Assembly (NCBI GenBank): GCA_021779655.1
Contig: JAJYAF010000084.1
Location: 1 to 7,938 of the forward strand
Direction: 5' to 3'
DNA: 7,938 nt
Source of the DNA: Pseudomonadota bacterium
GTDB taxonomy: Bacteria > Pseudomonadota > Alphaproteobacteria > Acetobacterales > Acetobacteraceae
The position numbers were made by a program, and so were the translations under genes. Shown one piece after another: positions 1 to 5,660 of the stretch. How positions within the stretch are numbered: position 1 is the stretch's first letter; every line of letters begins with the position of its first letter. A model generated the notes under the pieces. It did no database searches, was not told where the DNA came from, and saw only the letters and a list, made by a program, of their open reading frames with translations.

Positions 1-538
1 CGCCCTTGATACCGGAGAGCGCCTTGCGGATACGTTTTATCGTGCCGATCGGCGCGCCCGAGGCAAGCAGGGCTTTCGTCATGAACTGCTTGTCGGCTAG
101 CGTCAGGCCCGGTGCCGGAAGGGCAAGCAGCGACGAGGCGCCGCCAGAAATCAGGGCGATCACCTGATCGGCCTCCGTCAAGCCGGAAACCGCCCGCATG
201 ACCGCGCGGGCTCCGGCTTCGCTGGCGGCATCCGGCACGGGGTGCGCGGCCTCCATGACCTTGATCCGGCGGGTGGGCACGGCATGGCCATAGCGGGTGA
301 CAACCACGCCTTCGAGCGGCACGTCCGGCCAAGCAGCCTCCAGTGCCGCCGCCATGGCGGCAGCCGCCTTGCCACCTCCCACCACCACGTTGCGGCCCAT
401 CGCGGGCTCAGGCAAATACTGCTTCAGCACCATCGCCGGAGAAGCGGCGGCAACCGCGGCATCGAATACCGAGCGGAGAAATTTCGCGATGTCTTCCGGC
501 ACATTGCCTATATGGAGGCAAACTGGATGTCGCACCAT
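1..538 (-). CDS. gckA: Glycerate 2-kinase (GckA/TtuD, MOFRL family), N-terminal part
   Basis: Partial gene: its 3' end lies beyond the left edge, and 179 codons are visible. The family phosphorylates D-glycerate to 2-phosphoglycerate with ATP in the cytoplasm, in glyoxylate, hydroxypyruvate or tartrate use; older records call it hydroxypyruvate reductase TtuD. What is visible is the N-terminal DUF4147/GLYCTK_N domain: FDAAVAAASP at about residues 25-34, the glycine-rich GGGKAAAAMA at 54-63, TRYGH at 81-85, HPVPD at 99-103, SGGASSLL at 131-138 and RKALSGIKG at 171-179. The last motif commonly reads RKHLS..KGG in relatives, so the Ala in place of His is a small deviation. The C-terminal MOFRL domain must lie outside the window. 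I take the ATG at 538 as start, but the Shine-Dalgarno is weak and a GTG at 502 (VPEDIAKF) would fit the family N-terminus equally well. It is divergent from gapR with 88 nt between them. Confidence 0.9.
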   Translation of the reverse strand, partial: MVRHPVCLHIGNVPEDIAKFLRSVFDAAVAAASPAMVLKQYLPEPAMGRNVVVGGGKAAAAMAAALEAAWPDVPLEGVVVTRYGHAVPTRRIKVMEAAHPVPDAASEAGARAVMRAVSGLTEADQVIALISGGASSLLALPAPGLTLADKQFMTKALLASGAPIGTIKRIRKALSGIKG

Positions 539-566
539 GACCAATCCAGGAATCGGCCCTGAGGCC

Positions 567-599
567 GGTCATTGACCAGGCCGGCATAGCGCCTTAAGC
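567..599 (+). promoter_or_regulatory. Candidate gapR promoter with overlapping palindrome
   Basis: TTGACC at 572-577, 16 nt, then TTAAGC at 594-599 resembles a sigma-70 promoter and would give a leader of roughly 20 nt before gapR. The -35 box lies in a perfect dyad GGTCA-T-TGACC (567-577), flanked by GGCC at 563-566 and 579-582. A protein bound to this dyad would block the -35 box. The promoter and operator roles are inference from sequence; no binding protein is recognised. Confidence 0.4.
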
Positions 600-626
600 G
601 CTCCGCCTGTCGAAGAAGGATGAACC

Positions 627-887
627 ATGGCGCTGGATGCAACCGAGAGCAAACCGAGCAATATCGCAGGCGAGCGTTTGAAGAGCATCGTGGAGCGGAT
701 TGAACGGCTGGAGGAAGAGCGCAAGGCGCTCGGCTCCGACATCAAGGACATATACGCCGAAGCGAAATCTGCGGGGTTCGATATCAAGGTGCTGCGTCAG
801 CTTATCCGCCTGCGTAAGCAGGAACCGGCTGACGTGGAGGAGCAGGAAACGCTTCTGGACGTTTATCGCCGCGCGATTGGAATGTAG
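627..887 (+). CDS. gapR: GapR-like nucleoid-associated DNA-binding protein (DUF2312)
   Basis: Complete 86-residue protein of the DUF2312/UPF0335 family, almost confined to alphaproteobacteria. In Caulobacter, GapR binds overtwisted, AT-rich DNA as a clamp-like multimer and stimulates gyrase and topoisomerase IV, supporting replication and segregation. The sequence shows the family pattern: a short variable N-terminus (1-11), a long charged coiled-coil helix (about 12-45, with ERIERLEEERKAL), the conserved IKDIYAEAKSAGFDIKVL (about 39-56), then RLRKQE and a C-terminal helix ending YRRAIGM. Length matches the family. The start is well supported by AAGGA at 616-620, 6 nt before the ATG. It is transcribed alone, divergent from the glycerate kinase and convergent with lolD. 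The 82 nt to lolD holds GC-rich short repeats but no T-tract terminator that I can recognise. Confidence 0.95.
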   Translation: MALDATESKPSNIAGERLKSIVERIERLEEERKALGSDIKDIYAEAKSAGFDIKVLRQLIRLRKQEPADVEEQETLLDVYRRAIGM

Positions 888-969
888 CACGCCGGCCGGG
901 CAGGCGCGCCGGAAGGGTGGCCCTGGCCAGAAAACCTGTCTCCGGGCGTTGCTTTGCTGCGGCCCATAG

Positions 970-1647
970 CTATGCGCTGTAGAGCTTGCCGTCGCGCAGC
1001 GTGATCCGCCGGTCCATCCGGCTTGCCAGCTCCGGGTTATGTGTGGCGATCAAGGCGGCCAGGTTTTCCGCGCGCACGATCCGCAGCAGTTCCGAAAACA
1101 CCACATCCGCCGTGGCGACATCGAGATTCCCCGTCGGTTCGTCCGCGAGCAGCAAGGATGGCCGGTTGGCCAGCGCCCGGGCGATTGCCACCCGCTGCTG
1201 CTCACCGCCTGAAAGCTTGCCCGGCAGATGCTGCGCGCGCGCGGCGAGATTAAGCCGCTCCAGCAGTTCCATCCCGCGCCGGTTCGCCTGCGCTTCCCTG
1301 ACACCGGCGACCATTTGGGGAATGGCAACATTCTCAAGCGCCGTGAACTCCGGCAGCAGGTGATGAAACTGGTACACGAAGCCGATCGTGCGCAGCCGGA
1401 TCGCGGTTCTCTCCCTGTCTCCCTGCGCCCCGGCATCTGTGCCGTTGATGATTACCGCTCCCGCGTCCGGTCTCTCCAACAGGCCGGCGAGGTGCAGCAA
1501 GGTGGATTTGCCCGCGCCCGAAGGTGCGACCAGTGCCACGATTTCTCCCCGGTTCAAGCCAAGGCTGGCGCCGTTCAGCACAGTCAGCGATTCACCTCCG
1601 GTTTTATATACCCGGGAAATGCCGGAGAGCCGCAGAATCTCACTCAC
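970..1647 (-). CDS. lolD: Lipoprotein-releasing ABC transporter ATP-binding protein LolD
   Basis: ATPase subunit of the inner-membrane Lol complex, which uses ATP hydrolysis to extract outer-membrane lipoproteins and pass them to periplasmic LolA. With the GTG start at 1647 it has 225 residues, normal for LolD. Visible motifs are Walker [10 protein letters not shown] (41-49), Q-loop Gln93 in [13 protein letters not shown], signature LSGGEQQR (145-152), Walker B LLLADE (165-170) followed by PTGNLD, and H-loop His203. Position 41 is Ala where most ABC ATPases have Gly, but the catalytic GK[ST] is intact. A longer reading from TTG at 1662 is possible. I prefer GTG because GAGG at 1660-1657 sits 9 nt upstream of it and the protein then begins with the usual SEILRL. 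The gene overlaps the lolC/E stop by 8 nt (GTGAGTGA), so translational coupling is likely. It is the last gene of the proS–lolC/E–lolD unit. Confidence 0.95.
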   Translation of the reverse strand: MSEILRLSGISRVYKTGGESLTVLNGASLGLNRGEIVALVAPSGAGKSTLLHLAGLLERPDAGAVIINGTDAGAQGDRERTAIRLRTIGFVYQFHHLLPEFTALENVAIPQMVAGVREAQANRRGMELLERLNLAARAQHLPGKLSGGEQQRVAIARALANRPSLLLADEPTGNLDVATADVVFSELLRIVRAENLAALIATHNPELASRMDRRITLRDGKLYSA

Positions 1648-2890
1648 GGCGCAGCGCCTCAACCGGATCGATCCGCGCCGCGCGCCAGCTTGGATAGATC
1701 GTGGCGAGCAGCGATAGAACCAACGACATCACGATGACTTCCGCGACCTGGCCCCACACGAGCCGCGCGGGTAACTGTTCCAGGTAGTACACGGTCGGGT
1801 CGAAGAGCCGCGTGCCGGTGAGGTTCTGGATGAACAGCCGGATATCGTCGATATAGATGCAGAAAACCGTGCCGAGCGCGAAGCCTATCAACGTGCCGAG
1901 GATGCCAACCGATGCCCCGCACATCAAAAATATCCGCAGCACCGCTCCGGAAGACGCGCCAACGGTACGCAAGATCGCGATATCTCCGGTCTTGTCCTTC
2001 ACCATCATGATGAGCGAGGAAATCACGTTGAATGCCGCGACCAGAATAATCAGTGTCAGGATCAGGAACATCACGTTCCCTTCCACCGTTACCGCTGCCA
2101 GGAAGCTGTCGTTACTCTGCCGCCAGTCCTGAATGTTTATCGGAATGTCGGACAGCATGGCCGCGATCTGCCGCTTGATGGCATCGTCATGGTCCGGATC
2201 GGCAACATAAACCTGAATTTGTGTTGCCGCGTCCGGCTGTTGAAACAGCGTTTGCGCCGATTGCAGGGGGATGAATACGAAGCTCGAATCGTATTGCTGC
2301 ATCCCGGTGCGGAAAATCGCCACGACCCGGAAGGTCTCGATACTCGGGATCGTGCCGATCACGGTCGGCTTGCCTTGCGGCAGGATCAGCTGCATGGACG
2401 AACCTGGGAAAAGACCGAGCTGCGTGGCCAATCCTTCGCCAACCGCAATGGTGCCGTCCTGCGAGAGATCGTCGAGATTGCCGGCGATCACATGGTTTGC
2501 CACCGTGGGGAGCTGGTGCAGCGCCTGCGGGGTGATGCCGCGCGCGATGCCGCCCAAGGCCCCGCCTTGGGGACCGGACATCAGAACCTCGCCCTGCACG
2601 ACGGGAAAAGCCGCAGTAACTCCCTTGACAGCGGCAATCCGTTGCGAAATAGAATCGTAATTCACCAGGGGCTGGCCCGCGCCGTAAACTGCGATATCGC
2701 CGTTCAAGCCGAGGATCTGCGAAAGCAGTTCCTCCCGGAACCCGTTCATCACGCTCATCACGATGATGAGCGTGGCAACGCCCAGCGCGATGCCGATCAA
2801 GGAGAATATGGCGATGATCGAAACGAAGCGTTCGCCCCGCCGGGCGCGCAGATAGCGCAGCGCGATCTTGCGCTCGAAGGCATTGAACAT
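1640..2890 (-). CDS. lolC: Lipoprotein-releasing ABC transporter permease, LolC/LolE family
   Basis: Membrane permease of the Lol lipoprotein-release complex, 416 residues, the usual size for LolC/LolE. Order of parts: short cytoplasmic N-terminus with [19 protein letters not shown]1 about 22-46, a large periplasmic domain about 47-270, TM2 about 272-296, the conserved cytoplasmic [15 protein letters not shown] (299-313) that contacts the ATPase, TM3 about 316-348 and TM4 about 383-401, ending with [16 protein letters not shown] typical of FtsX-like permeases. A loop near 174-187 ([15 protein letters not shown] region) aligns with the hook that binds LolA in LolC. Only one permease gene is present here, which fits bacteria with a single homodimeric permease (called LolF in some species) rather than separate LolC and LolE; a second copy elsewhere cannot be excluded. 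The ATG shares its A with the proS stop (TGATG), with AAGG 10 nt upstream. Confidence 0.95.
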   Translation of the reverse strand: MFNAFERKIALRYLRARRGERFVSIIAIFSLIGIALGVATLIIVMSVMNGFREELLSQILGLNGDIAVYGAGQPLVNYDSISQRIAAVKGVTAAFPVVQGEVLMSGPQGGALGGIARGITPQALHQLPTVANHVIAGNLDDLSQDGTIAVGEGLATQLGLFPGSSMQLILPQGKPTVIGTIPSIETFRVVAIFRTGMQQYDSSFVFIPLQSAQTLFQQPDAATQIQVYVADPDHDDAIKRQIAAMLSDIPINIQDWRQSNDSFLAAVTVEGNVMFLILTLIILVAAFNVISSLIMMVKDKTGDIAILRTVGASSGAVLRIFLMCGASVGILGTLIGFALGTVFCIYIDDIRLFIQNLTGTRLFDPTVYYLEQLPARLVWGQVAEVIVMSLVLSLLATIYPSWRAARIDPVEALRRE

Positions 2891-4194
2891 CAGGTAAGAA
2901 CCTTGGCCAGCGCCTGCCCGACCTCAAGCTCCATCCGCTCGCCCGTGGCGCGGCGTTTCAATTCCACCTTGCCAGCCGCCGCGCCGCGCGGCCCCACGAT
3001 GATCGCCCAGGGATGCCCCATCAGATCAGCCTCGGCGAATTTCACCCCAGCACGTTCCTCGCGGTCGTCATACAGGCATTCGGCGCCAAGGCGCGCGTAG
3101 ATCTGTTCGCAGATCAGATCGGTCGAGGCATCGCCCTGGCGCAGATTGAGCAGGCCGGCACGAAACGGCGCGATGGCGTCCGGCCAGATGATGCCCGCCT
3201 CGTCATGCCGTGCCTCGATGACGGCGCCGACCAGGCGGGAAACACCGATGCCATAGCTTCCCATTTCCGGAAACAGCCGCGCGCCATCCGGCCCGGCGAG
3301 GCTGAACCCCATGGCTTCGCTGTATTTTCTGCCGAAATAAAAAATCTGGCCGACCTCGATCCCCCTGCCCTCGCGCCGCCGCTCCTGGGGCAGTTGCGCC
3401 CAAGCGGCGGGGTCATGCTTTTCATCGGTCGCGGCGTAGATACCGGTGGCGTTCGCATAGAACGCATCGACAGATGCGACATCATAGCTCGTGCCAAGCG
3501 CGTTTCCGGACTCAAAAGCCGCGTCGTAGAACACCCCGCTCTCGCCGGTTGGCGCCAGCACGTGAAATTCGTGAGAAAGATCGCCACCGATCTGTCCGGT
3601 ATCCGCCCGCATGGGAATGGCGGTAATGCCGATGCGCTGGAAAGTCCGCATATAGGCCAGCATCATCTTGCGATAGCTGAGATAGGCGCCCTCGTAATTC
3701 AGATCGAAACTATAGGCATCCTTCATCAGGAATTCGCGCCCGCGCAGCACGCCAAAGCGCGGGCGCACCTCGTCGCGGAATTTCCACTGGATGTGGTAGA
3801 GAATCTGCGGCAGATCGCGATAGCTTCTGGCGGCGTCCCGCATGATCGCGGTGACCATTTCCTCGTTGGTGGGGCCGAACAGCAATTCGCGCTCATGCCG
3901 ATCGGTTATGCGCAGCATCTCCTTGCCATAGGCCTCGTAGCGCCCGCTCTCCCGCCATAAATCCGCGCTCTGGATCGTCGGCATGAGCATTTCCTGCGCG
4001 CCGCAGGCATCCTGCTCCTGCCGCACGATATCGGCGATCTTCCTCAATACTCGGAACCCCGCCGGCAGCCAGGCATAGATACCCGAGGCCATCTGCCGCA
4101 CCAGACCCGCGCGCAGCATCAGCCGGTGCGAGACGATCTGGGCTTCCGCCGGCGTTTCCTTCAAGGTCGGGATCAGGCTGTGGGAAAGGCGCAT
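2890..4194 (-). CDS. proS: Proline--tRNA ligase (short, editing-domain-less alphaproteobacterial type)
   Basis: Cytoplasmic class II aminoacyl-tRNA synthetase that charges tRNA-Pro with proline. It has 434 residues, well below the roughly 570 of E. coli ProRS. Visible: N-terminal [18 protein letters not shown], the GPTNEE loop (107-112), class II motif 2 [25 protein letters not shown] (139-163), [14 protein letters not shown] (199-212), motif 3 [18 protein letters not shown] (310-327) and a C-terminal anticodon-binding domain (about 342-434) with [22 protein letters not shown]. The region where E. coli ProRS carries its editing INS domain of about 180 residues is reduced to a short linker (about 224-275), so this enzyme should not hydrolyse Ala-tRNA-Pro in cis. 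The start is clear: GAAGG at 4205-4201 lies 6 nt before the ATG. It is first in the proS–lolC/E–lolD unit, with a 1-nt overlap to lolC/E. Confidence 0.97.
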   Translation of the reverse strand: MRLSHSLIPTLKETPAEAQIVSHRLMLRAGLVRQMASGIYAWLPAGFRVLRKIADIVRQEQDACGAQEMLMPTIQSADLWRESGRYEAYGKEMLRITDRHERELLFGPTNEEMVTAIMRDAARSYRDLPQILYHIQWKFRDEVRPRFGVLRGREFLMKDAYSFDLNYEGAYLSYRKMMLAYMRTFQRIGITAIPMRADTGQIGGDLSHEFHVLAPTGESGVFYDAAFESGNALGTSYDVASVDAFYANATGIYAATDEKHDPAAWAQLPQERRREGRGIEVGQIFYFGRKYSEAMGFSLAGPDGARLFPEMGSYGIGVSRLVGAVIEARHDEAGIIWPDAIAPFRAGLLNLRQGDASTDLICEQIYARLGAECLYDDREERAGVKFAEADLMGHPWAIIVGPRGAAAGKVELKRRATGERMELEVGQALAKVLT

Positions 4195-4253
4195 CTTATA
4201 CCTTCACGAGAACGCAAAGCTGCTTACAGGCGGATTTTCCGCGCGGCTAGGGC

Positions 4254-4282
4254 AATATACGGCACAGAGGGAATTGTTCACT
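4254..4282 (-). promoter_or_regulatory. Weak candidate proS promoter
   Basis: Read on the minus strand, TATATT (4259-4254) is a fair -10 element, preceded by a 17-nt spacer and a poor -35 (AGTGAA, 4282-4277). It lies in the 117-nt gap between the acyltransferase stop and the proS start and would give a leader of about 50 nt. A short dyad GCGGA-TTT-TCCGC (4230-4242) would sit in that leader. Transcription could also simply read through from the acyltransferase. Inference only. Confidence 0.25.
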
Positions 4283-4311
4283 CATCCCACCGGATGCATG
4301 ACCGGCCAGGA

Positions 4312-5412
4312 TCATAGCTTGAGCCGGTTCCGCTCGAATGCAACCGGCGCTTTTCCGCCGGCGAACCGCCGGTCGATCCAGGCGCGCGCGGGCTTTTCGA
4401 CCAGGTTATGCAGCGACAACGCGAGTAGAAAGGTCAGCCCCGTCATGGATCCGGCATAGACCAGCTTATGCGCCGCCGGGTCCCAGGCCCGATGGCGGCC
4501 AAGCTGCGCAAGAAACAGCTCGACCGTGCCGAAGCTCATATAAAACGCATAGGAAAGCTGGCCCAGGAAGCGCAGGGGCGAGGCCAGGGGCAGCAGCCCG
4601 GGCTTAGCGCCGGCGGCCCGCGCGGCAAGCCCGGTCAGCACGGCCCAAAGCCCCACCACGACGCAAACATCCGGCGCCAGGAGCAGCGCGGCCAGAATGG
4701 TCAAAACGCCAAGGCCCGCCAGCGTTTCCGGCAGCATGGGCCGCGCCAGGACAGACAGCAGGCGGGCGGTGGCAATGCCGGCGATGAACTCCGGAAAGAA
4801 CCGCAACAGCGACCATGCGAAAGTGAGGTTCAGCCCGTGGCAGCGAAGATCGACAATGCCGAGCACGGGCAGGCAGAGCGCCAGCAGCCCGGCCGCCAGC
4901 CCGCCCGGCAGCCGCGCGATGCCGAACCAGAGCGCGGGAAATAGCAGATAGCCCGCCCACTCGGTGCTGATGGACCAGGAAGGATAATTCCAGGCAAGTT
5001 CGCTCGTGAACCCCCAACCGTGAATCAGCAGCAGGTTTTCGACGAGCGACGGCAACGTGAACCGCCCGGGGTCACGCGGGGTCAGCCCAAGCGTGAATCC
5101 GATCCCGACCACGGCGCAAAGCAGCAGAATCACCGCGAGGTGCACGGGATAGATTCGTGCCAACCGCCTGACCCAGAAGCGCCCCGCCGCCCGCGGCGAA
5201 GATGCAAGCTCCGGATGCGCGCAGGCCAGGATCAACCCCGAAAGGATGAAAAATCCATCCACCCCGAGATAGCCGTGCATAACCGGCGCGGCGCCGGAAA
5301 AATGCGCATGCAGATCCACGTGATAGGCAAACACCCAGGCGGCGAACAGCGCCCGGCAGATCGTGAGATCAACGATTTCCCGCCGCAACCCCACGACATC
5401 AGGGGACGTCAT
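4312..5412 (-). CDS. Acyltransferase family 3 (OafA/YrhL-like) integral membrane protein
   Basis: Predicted inner-membrane O-acyltransferase of 366 residues. Family members move acetyl or other acyl groups onto surface sugars (LPS O-antigen, exopolysaccharide), peptidoglycan or small molecules; the substrate cannot be read from sequence. Family marks: Arg20 and His31 spaced R-x10-H in the first membrane segment, GYLGVDGFFILSG (48-60), RFWVRRLARIYPVH (78-91), SWSISTEW (145-152), LGQLSYAFYMS (283-293) and the C-terminal HNLVEKPARAW (335-345). About ten hydrophobic segments are visible and there is no C-terminal SGNH domain, so it is the simple single-domain form. The ATG at 5412 is the only usual start upstream of the first motif apart from a GTG and TTG within nine codons, yet I see no Shine-Dalgarno before it; instead a perfect hairpin ends 14 nt upstream. 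It stands between rnj and proS and looks like an accessory gene in a core block. Confidence 0.9.
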   Translation of the reverse strand: MTSPDVVGLRREIVDLTICRALFAAWVFAYHVDLHAHFSGAAPVMHGYLGVDGFFILSGLILACAHPELASSPRAAGRFWVRRLARIYPVHLAVILLLCAVVGIGFTLGLTPRDPGRFTLPSLVENLLLIHGWGFTSELAWNYPSWSISTEWAGYLLFPALWFGIARLPGGLAAGLLALCLPVLGIVDLRCHGLNLTFAWSLLRFFPEFIAGIATARLLSVLARPMLPETLAGLGVLTILAALLLAPDVCVVVGLWAVLTGLAARAAGAKPGLLPLASPLRFLGQLSYAFYMSFGTVELFLAQLGRHRAWDPAAHKLVYAGSMTGLTFLLALSLHNLVEKPARAWIDRRFAGGKAPVAFERNRLKL

Positions 5413-5426
5413 GATCAGAGGAAAGA

Positions 5427-5454
5427 GACCCGCCGGCCTTTCCGCCGGCGGGTC
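5427..5454 (-). terminator. Perfect 11-bp GC-rich hairpin just upstream of the acyltransferase start
   Basis: GACCCGCCGGC (5427-5437) and GCCGGCGGGTC (5444-5454) are exact reverse complements around a 6-nt loop. Read on the minus strand, the stem is followed by TCTCTTTCCTCT, pyrimidine-rich but not a clean T tract. It could be an intrinsic terminator for rnj transcripts (about 207 nt after the rnj stop), an attenuator, or a translation-controlling leader element of the acyltransferase, whose ATG begins 14 nt past the stem. The hairpin is seen; the role is inferred. Confidence 0.55.
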
Positions 5455-5485
5455 AAGGTAGGGGAGGAAACACCAGTCACACGGC

Positions 5486-5510
5486 AGGATGAAAAATCCA
5501 GCTTCATCCT
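5486..5510. repeat. Inverted repeat, 8-bp arms, in the acyltransferase leader
   Basis: AGGATGAA (5486-5493) and TTCATCCT (5503-5510) are perfect reverse complements separated by 9 nt. The repeat lies 31 nt from the stronger hairpin at 5427-5454, in the stretch between rnj and the acyltransferase. It may be an operator or a first stem of a structured leader RNA. No T tract follows, so a terminator is unlikely. Confidence 0.45.
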
Positions 5511-5579
5511 ATGTCTTAGGGTGCACTGCAACATTCGCAAAGTAAAGCGAAAATAACCCATGAATCGCATTATTTTTGG

Positions 5580-5592
5580 CCAATTAAATTGG
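5580..5592. repeat. Palindrome CCAATT-A-AATTGG in an AT-rich stretch
   Basis: A perfect 6-bp dyad with one central base, next to a second overlapping palindrome TTGGCCAA (5576-5583). The surrounding bases from about 5540 to 5625 are clearly AT-richer than the genes on both sides. The spacing suits a transcription-factor site better than a hairpin. No regulator is identified. Confidence 0.35.
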
Positions 5593-5602
5593 TTTTGAAT
5601 GT

Positions 5603-5633
5603 TTTATATCCTACTTGCCTAACTTTCGCTCAA
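5603..5633 (-). promoter_or_regulatory. Weak candidate acyltransferase promoter
   Basis: On the minus strand TTGAGC (5633-5628) and TATAAA (5608-5603) are separated by 19 nt, longer than ideal. The -10 match is good and the region is AT-rich. If used, the leader before the acyltransferase ATG would be about 185 nt and would contain all three inverted repeats described in this gap. The rest of 5413-5660 holds no gene that I can support. Confidence 0.3.
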
Positions 5634-5660
5634 ACGCCGGGTGATATTCGCAGCAATCCT

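Noticed and set aside
888..969. Possible bidirectional terminator between convergent gapR and lolD
   Set aside because: Short GC-rich repeats (CCGGC/GCCGG, TGGCC/GGCCA) are present but there is no clear stem with a T tract in either direction.
1648..1662. TTG start at 1662 for lolD
   Set aside because: It would add five residues (MRRCA) unlike the family N-terminus and would place the GAGG ribosome site inside the gene; GTG at 1647 fits better.
2189..3960. Long open frames on the plus strand opposite lolC/E and proS (about 300 codons each)
   Set aside because: Their translations are low-complexity and resemble no family, while the minus strand encodes clear LolC/E and ProRS with all motifs. 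They are antisense shadows of GC-rich coding DNA.
4289..4305. Repeat CCGG-ATGCATGA-CCGG just after the acyltransferase stop
   Set aside because: Only 4-bp arms made of a self-palindromic tetramer and no T tract; too weak to call a terminator.
5020..5556. A 178-codon plus-strand frame overlapping the acyltransferase start and the intergenic repeats
   Set aside because: Highly charged Gln/Arg/Pro-rich translation with no family resemblance; it is antisense to the acyltransferase N-terminus and runs through the hairpins.
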